Positions 42,500 to 53,348 of a DNA stretch of 64,000 nt are shown piece after piece. Position numbers and translations under genes: made by a program. The stretch covers positions 434,001 through 498,000 of the forward strand of contig BBMW01000009.1 in assembly GCA_000759755.1 (NCBI GenBank), in the 5' to 3' direction. Within the stretch, counting starts at the first letter, position 1. The number at the start of each line of letters is the position of its first letter. Source of the stretch: Citrobacter werkmanii NBRC 105721 (GTDB lineage: Bacteria; Pseudomonadota; Gammaproteobacteria; Enterobacterales; Enterobacteriaceae). The notes below the pieces were generated by a model. The model ran no database searches and was not told where the DNA came from. It saw nothing but the letters and a program-made list of their open reading frames with translations.

Positions 42500-43330
42500 T
42501 TATTGGGCTGCCGACATCCATTCCGGTTTCTGGAAGGCGCTGTAGATGTTTTGCGGATCGTCGATCACCGCGCGATACGCCGGGGACTTCACCGCTTCAA
42601 CAATATCTTTCGCGAACGGTTTATCCGCATCTTCACTGCGTACCGCAATGATATTTTTCAGATTTTCGTCCAGATGCTCTTGCTTGATGGCGCTGGAAAG
42701 ATCCAGTTTTGCCGCCACGGCAAAGTTACCGTTGACCAGCGCGCCGGTCACACCGTCCAAAGTGCGCGGTAGTTGTGCTGCTTCCAAGGGTTTAAACACC
42801 AGCCCTTTCGGGTTGCTGGCGATATCGCGCTCGGAGGCTTTCGTAGGATCGATATTGTCTTTGATGGTGATAAGGCCAATGGATTGCAGGAAACGCAGAC
42901 CGCGGGCCAGGTTGGTCGGATCGTTGGACAGCGTGATCACATCCCCTTTTTTCAACTCATCCAGGCTTTTGATTTTGTGCGAGTAAAACCCCATCCCGGC
43001 CGTCGGGACCACAATCAGCTTGCTCAGCTTTAGCCCTTTATCGGCGGTGAATTTGTCAAAATAGAGCGAGTGCTGGAACAGGTTGGCATCAATGCTGCCG
43101 TTGGAAAGCGCCATATTCGGCTGCACGTAGTCGCTGAATTCGCGCACCACCACCTTGTAACCTTTCTCTTTCAGCGTAGGGGCAATGGCCTGTTTCACCA
43201 TATCGCCGTACGGCCCAGGCGCGACGCCAAACACGATGGTATGCGGGTCACTGTTCGCATGAGCAAATTGTAAACCGCAGGCCAGTAACAGCGCCCCGGT
43301 CGCAACGCGTAAACTCTGACGCAATCCCAT
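42500..43330 (-). CDS. sfbA: ABC transporter substrate-binding protein, MetQ/NlpA family (sfbA)
   Basis: A 276-residue exported protein of the NlpA/MetQ family: IVFGVAPGPYGDMVKQAI, NGSIDANLFQHSLYFD, LNDPTN-type segment (SNDPTNLARGLRFLQ) and NGNFAVAAKLD. The signal peptide has LLLACG, which could act as a weak lipobox, or may be cut after HA/NSD. It heads the operon and is preceded by a strongly folded leader. The ligand is uncertain: methionine-like by family, iron by the Salmonella name. Confidence 0.87.
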   Translation of the reverse strand: MGLRQSLRVATGALLLACGLQFAHANSDPHTIVFGVAPGPYGDMVKQAIAPTLKEKGYKVVVREFSDYVQPNMALSNGSIDANLFQHSLYFDKFTADKGLKLSKLIVVPTAGMGFYSHKIKSLDELKKGDVITLSNDPTNLARGLRFLQSIGLITIKDNIDPTKASERDIASNPKGLVFKPLEAAQLPRTLDGVTGALVNGNFAVAAKLDLSSAIKQEHLDENLKNIIAVRSEDADKPFAKDIVEAVKSPAYRAVIDDPQNIYSAFQKPEWMSAAQ

Positions 43331-43354
43331 ATTTTCTCCATTTTAACGTTGTGG

Positions 43355-43425
43355 TGTCATGTCTCACGCCGTTCATGCGGCGTTGTTCTCGTTGGCCTGA
43401 TAACAGGCAGATTTCTAACATGACA
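43355..43425 (-). ncRNA. Predicted three-way-junction leader RNA upstream of sfbA
   Basis: On the minus strand, TGTCATGT (43425-43418) pairs with ACATGACA (43362-43355). Within it are two perfect hairpins: GCCTG/CAGGC with loop TTAT (43408-43395) and ACGCCG/CGGCGT with a 6-nt loop (43383-43366). The closing stem ends 24 nt before the sfbA start. It could be a regulatory leader or, as DNA, stacked operator sites; I recognise no known riboswitch class. Confidence 0.45.
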
Positions 43426-43526
43426 CAGATCACAACCCGCTGTCCTTGAAATTATTTCATGATGTTGCGAAGTATGTCGTTGAATGTGCAAGGAAGGTGC
43501 TTATGCGTTTTTCGGCAAGGGAGAGT

Positions 43527-43557
43527 AAAAAAACCGGATAACGCCCTGGTTACCCGG
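43527..43557 (-). terminator. Porin gene terminator
   Basis: CCGGATAAC (43534-43542) and GTTACCCGG (43549-43557) form a 9-bp stem with one G-U pair; the minus strand then has seven Ts (43533-43527). Confidence 0.92.
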
Positions 43558-43576
43558 CTTTGGAAGGGAAATTGAC

Positions 43577-44710
43577 TTAGAAGTCGTAACGCAGACGCAC
43601 CAGGTTCATATCGCCTAGGTTGTCGGTGCTGGAGGTAAAGACGTGTTCGTAATCCACACGGAAACCGTAATCCAGCTGGAAGCTGATACCTACACCGTTG
43701 TCGGTACGCAGATAGTTACGACCATTCACGTACTCGATGCGATCTCCCATAAAGTAAGGCTGAACAGATTTCAGCGCATACTGACCAACCGGGAAGGTGT
43801 AACCTGCGAAGTATTCCAGACCCCACGCATCACCGGCAAAGTAGTCATTAACCGAAACTTTTTTGGTGGTCATGAAGTTTTGATACCAGCCGCCGCCCAT
43901 TGAGAAGGTCCAGTTATCCGGTTTCCAGCTCAGTGCGGTACCGACGATGTTTTGATCGTAGGTTTTGTTGCCGTCGCCGCGCATTTCCGCACGGGTATAG
44001 TTCCACGCGGTGCCCCAGGTCAGGTCATCAGTGATGTGATAATCCACACCCAACGAGCCGCCGCCTTTACGCTTGTAGCGCAGGCCGTTGTTCGGGTTGT
44101 AATCATCGCTGAACAAATAAGATGCATAGAGATCAACATCACCCACCGTTTTCTTATACTTCAGCGATTTACGTGTACGATAGGAACCGTCATAGTCGCC
44201 ATTGATACCGTTACCTGGCGCCTGACCGATCATATCGTAGTCCCAGATATCCGTTTTCGCCCCGACCACGTCATAGTAAATGCTGTTCTGTTGACCGAAG
44301 GTCAGCGTACCCCAGGTCGCGCTCTTCAGACCGGTGTACAGCATACGACGCGTGGTGTCGTTGGCGCCGTCAGCGTAGTGATTATCCCAGTTGAACATGG
44401 CCGGGAAGTTAACGCCCAGCTCGTAGTAGCTCACCCAACTGATGTCATCAAACAGATAGTAGTCTGCGGCGAAGCGGAAACGGGTCCCGCCGTCGAAACC
44501 ATTACGTTTGTAGCCATTCTTACCATCGTCACCGGCCATATTCTGGAACTGCGGACGAATACTACCGCCGACGGTGAAGTTAAGACGGCTTAGCGGATCG
44601 CCCGCCTGCGGATCTTGTTTCAGGACCGTGATTTCCGCCTGGGAAGCGAAAGTCGTTAATGCCACTGCTGCGCCGATCGATACCGCCAGCGCCGTTTTTT
44701 TTATAGTCAT
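43577..44710 (-). CDS. Outer-membrane porin, unnamed
   Basis: A 377-residue beta-barrel protein. The signal peptide ends near FASQA/EITVL, followed by alternating beta-strand sequence rich in aromatic residues and glycine, and a C-terminal Phe (LVRLRYDF) as required for BAM insertion. It resembles general Gram-negative porins; S. Typhimurium has a putative outer-membrane protein at the same place. Substrate is unknown. It is transcribed separately from the sfb operon, with its own terminator. Confidence 0.85.
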   Translation of the reverse strand: MTIKKTALAVSIGAAVALTTFASQAEITVLKQDPQAGDPLSRLNFTVGGSIRPQFQNMAGDDGKNGYKRNGFDGGTRFRFAADYYLFDDISWVSYYELGVNFPAMFNWDNHYADGANDTTRRMLYTGLKSATWGTLTFGQQNSIYYDVVGAKTDIWDYDMIGQAPGNGINGDYDGSYRTRKSLKYKKTVGDVDLYASYLFSDDYNPNNGLRYKRKGGGSLGVDYHITDDLTWGTAWNYTRAEMRGDGNKTYDQNIVGTALSWKPDNWTFSMGGGWYQNFMTTKKVSVNDYFAGDAWGLEYFAGYTFPVGQYALKSVQPYFMGDRIEYVNGRNYLRTDNGVGISFQLDYGFRVDYEHVFTSSTDNLGDMNLVRLRYDF

Positions 44711-44846
44711 TATTTGTACCTTGATAGATAGCCTGCCAATTATTCAGCATACAAATATTAACGTTTATTAATACACTCGTGTTGTCGGGTTTTTATTGTT
44801 CTGTGCTGTTAAATATCAAGGAGTTATCAATTTGTGCTACATAGAT

Positions 44847-44878
44847 AAAAAAACGCACCGATTTAAAAACCGGTGCGT
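44847..44878 (-). terminator. ybbP terminator
   Basis: ACGCACCG (44853-44860) and CGGTGCGT (44871-44878) form a stem; on the minus strand it is followed by a seven-T tract (44853-44847). Confidence 0.92.
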
Positions 44879-44896
44879 AATCATCACTGACAGGAA

Positions 44897-47311
44897 TTAA
44901 CTACTGAACTGACGGAACAGCGCTTTACCTTTTAGCAGACGTGAACCGAGCCATCCGCCGCATAGAGAGAGGAGCAATGCCCCACAAAGCGGCAACACAA
45001 CCCACAGCCGCCAGTCCGGCTCCCACGGGAAATCAAATACGCGGGTTTGCAATACCGCCAGCGCGGTTTCCGCACCGATGGCCGCCACCAGCCCGGCGAC
45101 CATCCCGAGCATGGCGAACTCGCACCACAGCGTAGTACGCAGCAATTTCTTGCCTGCTCCCAGCGTGCGCCAGACCACCAGTTCCTGATGACGTTGACGC
45201 ATCCCCACCTGAACCTGCGCCAACAGCAACAACATGCCGCAGGCGGTAACCAGCACCACCATCACCTCCAGCGCCCTACTTACCTGCTCCAGCACCTGGC
45301 CCACCTGTTTGAGGATGGCGCCTATATCCAGCAGGCTGATGGTCGGGAATTCGCGGTTAAGCTGCGTCAACATGCCGTTGCCGTTCTCCCAACGAAAGCT
45401 GGTTAACCAGCTCTGGGGCTGATCGTCCAGCGCCCCGGAAGGGAAAATAAAGAAGAAGTTAGGCCGCAGGCTTTCCCAGTCCACTTTACGCAGGCTGCTG
45501 ACCGTGGCGCTGAAATCCTGGGTATCGCCCATAAAGGTCACCCGATCGCCGAGCTTCACGTTTAACCGCTTCGCCAACCCTTCTTCCATCGATACTTCAC
45601 CCGCTTTTGGCGGCCAGCTTCCGGCAGTTATCGGGTTATGATCTGGTCGGGTATCCTGCCAGGTCAGATTAAGCTCACGGTTAAGCGCCTCATCCTGATT
45701 GCCTTCGGTCGGCTTATCGTTAATGGCTGTCAGACGCGCCCGTACAATCGGATAGAACGATTCCGGGATCACCTGATGTTCCGACAAGAATGACTTCAGC
45801 GGTACAACCTGCTCACTGGCAATGTTGATCAAGAAATAATTGGGACTTTCTGGCGGCATTTGCTGCTGCCAACGGTCGAGCAGATCGCCACGCAGCACCA
45901 GCAGCAACGCCAGCAGCATAAAGGAAAGTGAAAATGCCGACAGCTGGCTGAGCGTTGACCACGGCTGGCGCAACAGTCGACTGACCGCCAAACGTAACGG
46001 CAGCGAGGTGAGCGTCAGACCACGCAGCACGTTGAGCAGCATCCAGCCAAGCACGCCGCACACCAGCGCCAGTACCACCGCCCCGGCCAGCACGGCCCAT
46101 AACAGCAGGCTTCCCCCCATCAGTCCAGCGAGCAGGACGACCACAACGACCAATACTACCGGCAAATAAAACTTCAGCGGCCAGACGTTTGCCACCACGT
46201 CACGGCGTAACACACGTAGCGGCTGCGTCGCCAGCAGTAGCCGATAAGGACGCAACCCGACCAACAGCGAAATAACCGTCATAGTGCCTAAGGCCCACAG
46301 CCACGGCCAGGGGCTGGCGGGCGGCAGCTCGCCGGGCAGGACCGGCTTGAGTAACACCACCAATGCGTGCTCAAACAACAGCCCAAAAAGCCCACCGGTA
46401 ACACCAGACAGCGCCAGCACCATCATCCATTGACCAACAATCAGCCTACGCAGTTGCGCTCTGCCCGCGCCGAGGGTTTTCAGTATAGCCACCAGATCGT
46501 AACGGCTGCGGCAATAATGGCTCATCGCCACAGCAACCGCGGCGACCGCCAGCAGCAGCGTTAACAGCGCCGACAACAGCAGGAACTGTTGCGAACGCTC
46601 CAGAGATTTCCCCAGCGCGCCTTCATCCTGCTCCAGCCCGTACCAGCGCTGTTCAGGCTTTAGCTGCGGCAACAGCCATTTTTCGTACGCGTCCAGTTGC
46701 TGCGGCGTTCCGCCAAATTTATAGCGCCAGGTCACGCGGCTTCCCGGCTGGACCGCCGCCGTTTTTTCGACATCAGCCATGCTCATCATCAGGCGCGGTG
46801 CTATCTGGAACGGATTAAAACCGGAGTCCGGCTCCTGCACCACTTCTCCAGCGATGCGCAGCGTGGCATCACCGACGTCAATAGAATCACCGATTTTTAG
46901 ATTGAGCAGCGCCATCAGGCGCGGGGCCAGCAACACCATGCCCGGCTGCGGTTTCAACCCCGGTGGATTAGTTTGTAACGTGCCGTACATCGGATACACG
47001 TCATCTACCGCTTTGACGTTCGCCAGTTGCGGCGTGTCATGGGCAAAAGTCATGGTCGCAAAAGTCAGTTGCTCGCCGACTTTCAAACCCTGCTGCCGCG
47101 CCTCGTCAATCCACGCTTTCGGCACGGTACGCGAACTTTGCAACGACCGATCGCCCGCCATAAACTCGCGGCTTTGCTGGCTCAACCCTTTTTCCATACG
47201 GTCGCTGATATTCCCCAGCGCCAGAACGCAGGCCACCGCCAGGCTCAGCGCCAGCCAGACAATCAGTAGTGAAGGCGAGCGCCATTCGCGCCAGAACCAG
47301 CGTGCAATCAT
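44897..47311 (-). CDS. ybbP: YbbP, FtsX-like ABC transporter permease
   Basis: An 804-residue inner-membrane protein with ten or so hydrophobic segments and two FtsX-type permease domains (around residues 250-400 and 690-800), separated by periplasmic regions. ATG 47311 overlaps the ybbA stop (ATGA), giving the E. coli length. With YbbA it forms an ABC complex whose genes always neighbour tesA; a role in exporting hydrophobic molecules has been suggested. Confidence 0.94.
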   Translation of the reverse strand: MIARWFWREWRSPSLLIVWLALSLAVACVLALGNISDRMEKGLSQQSREFMAGDRSLQSSRTVPKAWIDEARQQGLKVGEQLTFATMTFAHDTPQLANVKAVDDVYPMYGTLQTNPPGLKPQPGMVLLAPRLMALLNLKIGDSIDVGDATLRIAGEVVQEPDSGFNPFQIAPRLMMSMADVEKTAAVQPGSRVTWRYKFGGTPQQLDAYEKWLLPQLKPEQRWYGLEQDEGALGKSLERSQQFLLLSALLTLLLAVAAVAVAMSHYCRSRYDLVAILKTLGAGRAQLRRLIVGQWMMVLALSGVTGGLFGLLFEHALVVLLKPVLPGELPPASPWPWLWALGTMTVISLLVGLRPYRLLLATQPLRVLRRDVVANVWPLKFYLPVVLVVVVVLLAGLMGGSLLLWAVLAGAVVLALVCGVLGWMLLNVLRGLTLTSLPLRLAVSRLLRQPWSTLSQLSAFSLSFMLLALLLVLRGDLLDRWQQQMPPESPNYFLINIASEQVVPLKSFLSEHQVIPESFYPIVRARLTAINDKPTEGNQDEALNRELNLTWQDTRPDHNPITAGSWPPKAGEVSMEEGLAKRLNVKLGDRVTFMGDTQDFSATVSSLRKVDWESLRPNFFFIFPSGALDDQPQSWLTSFRWENGNGMLTQLNREFPTISLLDIGAILKQVGQVLEQVSRALEVMVVLVTACGMLLLLAQVQVGMRQRHQELVVWRTLGAGKKLLRTTLWCEFAMLGMVAGLVAAIGAETALAVLQTRVFDFPWEPDWRLWVVLPLCGALLLSLCGGWLGSRLLKGKALFRQFSS

Positions 47312-47994
47312 GCCTCCTCCTGCAACTGTCCATTCACCAGACGTAAGCGCCTGTCGCAACGCGCCGCCAACTGCGGGTCATGCGTCACCAGAATCAGGGT
47401 GGTGCCGTGTTCCCGGTTCAGAGAAAACAACAGGTCGGCTATTTTGTCTCCGGTCTGGCGATCGAGGTTGCCTGTCGGCTCATCGGCAAACAGCACATCC
47501 GGACGCCCGTTAAATGCCCGCGCCAGCGCCACGCGCTGCTGTTCCCCGCCGGAAAGCTGGGCCGGAAAATGATCCAGACGTTTTCCCAGCCCAAGTTGCT
47601 CGAGCAGCGTTTTTGCCCCGTCGCGGCTTTTTCCGCTGTTTTCACCACGCAACAGCGCGGGCAGTTCGACGTTTTCCAGTGCGTTCAGGGTCGGGATTAA
47701 CATGAATGACTGGAAAACGAATCCCACATGTTTTGCCCGCAACTGCGCCCGGGCTTCTTCATCCATGGTATGTAGCGCCTGCCCCACCAGACTCACTTCA
47801 CCGCTGGAACCATCGTCCAGCCCGGCGAGGATCGCCAGCAACGTGGATTTCCCCGAACCCGACTCGCCAATCAGCGCAATGGTCTCGGCGCGTTTGACAA
47901 CCAGTTCAACTCCGGTAAGGATGGATAGCTCATGATCACCCTGACCGACGGATTTCTTAAGATGATGAACTTCAACAATGTTTTCCGCTGGCAT
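47308..47994 (-). CDS. ybbA: YbbA, ABC transporter ATPase
   Basis: A 228-residue LolD/MacB-type ATPase: Walker A GESGSGKST, Q-loop FQSFMLIPT, signature LSGGEQQRVALARA and Walker B VLFADEPTGNLD. It pairs with YbbP, overlapping it by 4 bp. Its 5' end overlaps that of tesA on the other strand by 33 bp. Confidence 0.95.
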   Translation of the reverse strand: MPAENIVEVHHLKKSVGQGDHELSILTGVELVVKRAETIALIGESGSGKSTLLAILAGLDDGSSGEVSLVGQALHTMDEEARAQLRAKHVGFVFQSFMLIPTLNALENVELPALLRGENSGKSRDGAKTLLEQLGLGKRLDHFPAQLSGGEQQRVALARAFNGRPDVLFADEPTGNLDRQTGDKIADLLFSLNREHGTTLILVTHDPQLAARCDRRLRLVNGQLQEEA

Positions 47995-48588
47995 TGGCCT
48001 TTCCTGTTCCTGGTCCTGTTAACTTTCCGCGCCGCCGCTGCGGACACGTTATTAATTCTGGGTGACAGCCTGAGCGCCGGATACCGTATGTCCGCCAGCG
48101 CCGCGTGGCCTGCGCTACTTAATGATAAATGGCAAACCAAAACGCCAGTGGTGAATGCCAGCATTAGCGGCGACACCTCGCAGCAGGGCCTGGCCCGTCT
48201 GCCTGCATTACTCAAGCAGCACCAGCCGCGTTGGGTACTGGTCGAACTTGGCGGCAACGATGGCCTGCGCGGCTTTGCGCCTGCGCAAACCGAACAAACC
48301 CTGCGCACGATTTTGCAGGACGTGAAAGCGGCAAATGCCGAACCGCTATTAATGCAAATTCGTCTGCCGGCAAACTACGGTCGCCGTTATAATGAAACCT
48401 TTAGCGCGATTTATCCAAAGCTCGCCAAAGAGTTTGATATCCCTCTGCTGCCCTTTTTTATGGAAGAGGTTTATCTGAAACCCCAGTGGATGCAGGATGA
48501 TGGTATTCATCCTAATCGTGACGCCCAGCCGTTTATTGCCGACTGGATGGCGCAACATCTCACTCCTCTAGTTAATCACGACTCGTAA
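47962..48588 (+). CDS. tesA: TesA, periplasmic thioesterase I/lysophospholipase L1
   Basis: A 208-residue SGNH hydrolase with a signal peptide (to about RAAA/ADTLL). The catalytic blocks are GDSLSAGYR (Ser), GGNDGLRG (Asn) and DGIHPN (Asp and His). ATG 47962 gives the E. coli length; an upstream start at 47932 is in frame but unlikely. It hydrolyses acyl thioesters, lysophospholipids and some peptide substrates. Start regions of tesA and ybbA overlap on opposite strands. Confidence 0.96.
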   Translation: MMNFNNVFRWHWPFLFLVLLTFRAAAADTLLILGDSLSAGYRMSASAAWPALLNDKWQTKTPVVNASISGDTSQQGLARLPALLKQHQPRWVLVELGGNDGLRGFAPAQTEQTLRTILQDVKAANAEPLLMQIRLPANYGRRYNETFSAIYPKLAKEFDIPLLPFFMEEVYLKPQWMQDDGIHPNRDAQPFIADWMAQHLTPLVNHDS

Positions 48589-48616
48589 TTCAACGGAGAT
48601 CCCGACAGGTAAAGTT

Positions 48617-50300
<1,684 letters not shown>

Positions 50301-50312
50301 TCCGTTTGATTT

Positions 50313-50341
50313 GGCCCGATGGTGCTTGCGCTTATCGGGCC
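50313..50341. repeat. REP-like hairpin between cnoX and fetB
   Basis: GGCCCGAT (50313-50320) and ATCGGGCC (50334-50341) form a perfect 8-bp stem between convergent genes; it may act as a REP element or weak terminator. Confidence 0.65.
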
Positions 50342-50378
50342 TGGAAATTCAACAAATACCGCTCCCTCCGGCATCACA

Positions 50379-51158
50379 TCACGTCTTCTTCAAATGCGTT
50401 ACGACTAATTGGTGGCGTGAATTATAGAACTTCCGATAGGTCAGGTAGCAGGCAATAATGGTTGACAGGCTGGCGGTCGAAAGCAGCATAAACGTCACCA
50501 TAATCTGATACTTAATCGCTTTTACCGGATCAATACCTGCAAAGATCAATCCGGACATCATCCCCGGTAAACTCACCAACCCCACGGTCTTCGCTGAATC
50601 GATCGTCGGGATCAGCGAGGCGCGAATGCTGTCGCGAATCAGCGGCGCGGAGGCAACCTTCGGCGTCGCACCGAGGCTGAGCTTTTCCTGGATTTGCTGC
50701 TGTTCACTGTTAAACCGCTGCCCCAGATTGTTGTAACACAACCCCACCGCCACCATTGCATTACCTGCAATCATCCCGGAAATCGGGATCACCTGCATCG
50801 GCGTGAACTCAATAGAGCCGGACAACACCAGTACCGACAGCGTCAACCCCGCCCCAACCGTAATGGCAATAAACGACGAGAGAAAAGCGTTATCAATATA
50901 TTTACTGCGTTTTTGCGCGTTATATGCGGCGTTAAAACAGATAAACAGCACCATCAATAAGGTCAGAATGCTGTGATTGACGCCGAAAATATATTTCAGT
51001 ACATAGCCGACGATAATAAGCTGAACCACCGCCCGGCAAACGCTCCAGAGAATATCTTTTTCCAGCGCCAGTTTTTCTTTGTTACTGATCAGTATGGCGA
51101 CCACCACCAGCATCATCGCTAACGCCAGTGATTCATTGGTAATATTATGCTCATTCAT
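50379..51158 (-). CDS. fetB: FetB (YbbM), iron exporter permease
   Basis: A 259-residue polytopic membrane protein (UPF0014 family, about seven helices) with conserved IPISGMIAGNAMVAVG and SLPGMMSGLIFAG. With FetA it forms an ABC exporter that increases resistance to oxidative stress with high iron. It overlaps fetA by 8 bp. Confidence 0.94.
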   Translation of the reverse strand: MNEHNITNESLALAMMLVVVAILISNKEKLALEKDILWSVCRAVVQLIIVGYVLKYIFGVNHSILTLLMVLFICFNAAYNAQKRSKYIDNAFLSSFIAITVGAGLTLSVLVLSGSIEFTPMQVIPISGMIAGNAMVAVGLCYNNLGQRFNSEQQQIQEKLSLGATPKVASAPLIRDSIRASLIPTIDSAKTVGLVSLPGMMSGLIFAGIDPVKAIKYQIMVTFMLLSTASLSTIIACYLTYRKFYNSRHQLVVTHLKKT

Positions 51159-51822
51159 TGCTGACTTCCTGCATTTCTCCGGCGTGCGGTTGAAGCGTTA
51201 TGACATTATCCGCATGATTAATCTCATCTTTGTCGTGCGTCACCCACAGCACGGCAATATTCTTATCGCGAACATAGTGGTGAATTAATTCATTCACGTT
51301 ACGTTTGTTGGACTCATCCAGCGCGCTGGTGATTTCATCAAGCAGCAGGATTTTTGGCAGAAACTGTAAATTACGAATTAACGAGACGCGCTGCTTTTCG
51401 CCGCCAGACAGTTCATTGATCCCTTTTTTGAGGATGCTCTCGGGCAGCTCAAAACGGGCCAGATCTTCCAGAAATACCTCCGGTTCCGGGCGTTTATCGC
51501 GAATTTGCCAGGGGAAAATGAGGTTGTCGTAGACGGTATCACCGAACAAAGCGGGCGTTTGCGCGCAATAAGAGACCTGCTGGCGATAAGCTTCAGGCTT
51601 AAGCGTTGATATCTCCTTGCCCTCAAAAAGGATTTCACCGGAACTCGGACTAATTAACGACGCCACAATTTTCAGTAACGTACTTTTACCGCAGCCGGAC
51701 TGGCCGGTAATCAGCTTAAATTCTCCGGCATGGAGATTAAAACAGATGTTATTGAGAACCTGCGTCGCCCCCGCCTGCCAGGCGACATTTTTCAACTGAA
51801 GCAAAATGCTGCTTTCTTCCAT
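51151..51822 (-). CDS. fetA: FetA (YbbL), iron exporter ATPase
   Basis: A 223-residue ABC ATPase with Walker A GQSGCGKST, signature LSGGEKQRVSLIRN and Walker B ILLLDEITSALD (Ile where Pro is usual, as in this family). It is the first gene of fetAB, divergent from qmcA. Confidence 0.94.
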   Translation of the reverse strand: MEESSILLQLKNVAWQAGATQVLNNICFNLHAGEFKLITGQSGCGKSTLLKIVASLISPSSGEILFEGKEISTLKPEAYRQQVSYCAQTPALFGDTVYDNLIFPWQIRDKRPEPEVFLEDLARFELPESILKKGINELSGGEKQRVSLIRNLQFLPKILLLDEITSALDESNKRNVNELIHHYVRDKNIAVLWVTHDKDEINHADNVITLQPHAGEMQEVSNE

Positions 51823-51955
51823 TATCGATCCTTTTTTACCTCTTTCGTGCAGACAGTCTATTCCTGTAATTTATTATAGGGGAGCCCACCTTGATTAATC
51901 GGGTATAATTTGACTAATGAGGCAGTAAAGGACAGCACAACAGGAGGTTTCATCA

Positions 51956-52873
51956 ATGCTCATTTTTATTCCTATTCTTATTTTTGTCGCGCTGGTCATC
52001 GTCGGCGCAGGCGTCAAAATCGTCCCACAGGGATACCAGTGGACGGTAGAGCGTTTTGGCCGTTACACCAAAACCCTGCAGCCGGGTTTAAGCCTTGTTG
52101 TACCGTTCATGGACCGTATTGGTCGTAAGATCAACATGATGGAACAAGTGCTTGATATCCCTTCTCAGGAAGTCATCTCCAAAGATAACGCCAACGTCTC
52201 GATTGATGCCGTGTGCTTTATTCAGGTGATCGACGCGCCGAAAGCGGCATATGAAGTCAGTAACCTCGAACTGGCAATCATCAACCTGACCATGACCAAC
52301 ATTCGTACCGTTCTCGGCTCAATGGAGCTTGATGAAATGCTCTCCCAGCGTGACAACATCAACACGCGCCTGCTGCATATTGTTGATGAGGCCACCAATC
52401 CCTGGGGCATCAAAATCACCCGTATTGAGATTCGTGACGTGCGTCCACCGGCGGAACTGATTGACGCCATGAACGCGCAGATGAAAGCCGAACGTACCAA
52501 GCGCGCCTACATTCTGGAAGCCGAAGGCATCCGCCAGGCGGAAATCGTCAAGGCCGAGGGTGAGAAGCAGTCGAAAATCCTGATAGCGGAAGGTGAACGC
52601 CAGTCCGCGTTTTTACAGGCTGAAGCGCGTGAACGTTCCGCAGAAGCAGAAGCCCGCGCAACGCAGATGGTTTCTGAAGCCATTGCCGCCGGGGATATCC
52701 AGGCCGTGAACTACTTCGTGGCGCAGAAATACACCGAAGCGTTGCAGCATATCGGTTCGTCGAATAACAGCAAAGTGGTGATGATGCCGCTGGATGCCAG
52801 CAGCCTGATGGGTTCCATTGCCGGGATCGCCGAACTGGTTAAGGACAGCGCCAGCGAGCGGAAAAAATCATGA
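51956..52873 (+). CDS. qmcA: QmcA (YbbK), SPFH/stomatin-like membrane protein
   Basis: A 305-residue band-7 protein: N-terminal membrane segment, SPFH domain ([34 protein letters not shown]), then a charged coiled-coil ([11 protein letters not shown] region). E. coli QmcA suppresses ftsH/htpX defects. AGGAGG precedes the ATG. It overlaps ybbJ by 4 bp. Confidence 0.95.
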   Translation: MLIFIPILIFVALVIVGAGVKIVPQGYQWTVERFGRYTKTLQPGLSLVVPFMDRIGRKINMMEQVLDIPSQEVISKDNANVSIDAVCFIQVIDAPKAAYEVSNLELAIINLTMTNIRTVLGSMELDEMLSQRDNINTRLLHIVDEATNPWGIKITRIEIRDVRPPAELIDAMNAQMKAERTKRAYILEAEGIRQAEIVKAEGEKQSKILIAEGERQSAFLQAEARERSAEAEARATQMVSEAIAAGDIQAVNYFVAQKYTEALQHIGSSNNSKVVMMPLDASSLMGSIAGIAELVKDSASERKKS

Positions 52874-53328
52874 TAGCGATGATTCTGGTACATCCGCACA
52901 TCTTCTGGCTCAGCCTCGGCGGTCTGTTGCTCGCCGCCGAGATGCTGGGCGGTAACGGTTATTTGCTATGGAGCGGCGTGGCAGCGGTGATAACCGGACT
53001 GGTGGTTTGGCTCCTCCCGCTCGACTGGGCGTGGCAGGGAGCGATGTTCGCTGTACTCACGCTACTGGCGGCCTGGCTGTGGTGGAAGTGGCTGGCAAAA
53101 CGCGTGAAAGAGCAGAAACCAGCCGACAGCCATCTTAACCAGCGCGGTCAGCAGTTGGTTGGCCGTCGATTTATTCTGGAAAGCGCCCTGGTCAATGGTC
53201 GCGGACATATGCGCGTCGGCGACAGTTCGTGGCCCGTCAGCGCCCGCGACGATTTGAGCGCGGGAACGCAGGTTGAAGTCATTGCCGTTGAGGGAATTAC
53301 CCTGATTATCAAAGCGGTACCACACTAA
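52870..53328 (+). CDS. ybbJ: YbbJ, NfeD-like membrane protein
   Basis: A 152-residue protein: two or three hydrophobic helices, then an OB-fold domain ([13 protein letters not shown] to [11 protein letters not shown]) typical of NfeD proteins, which partner SPFH proteins. The ATG overlaps the qmcA stop, indicating coupled synthesis. Confidence 0.94.
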   Translation: MIAMILVHPHIFWLSLGGLLLAAEMLGGNGYLLWSGVAAVITGLVVWLLPLDWAWQGAMFAVLTLLAAWLWWKWLAKRVKEQKPADSHLNQRGQQLVGRRFILESALVNGRGHMRVGDSSWPVSARDDLSAGTQVEVIAVEGITLIIKAVPH

Positions 53329-53348
53329 AATAGACAGGAATTCAGACT

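Noticed and set aside
43331-43526. MetJ or Fur box upstream of sfbA
   Set aside because: No tandem AGACGTCT-like octamers and no GATAATGATAATCATTATC-like sequence could be read in this gap.
43952-44593. 213-codon open frame antisense to the porin gene
   Set aside because: Reverse complement of beta-barrel coding sequence; the minus-strand frame has signal peptide, barrel pattern, terminal Phe and a terminator.
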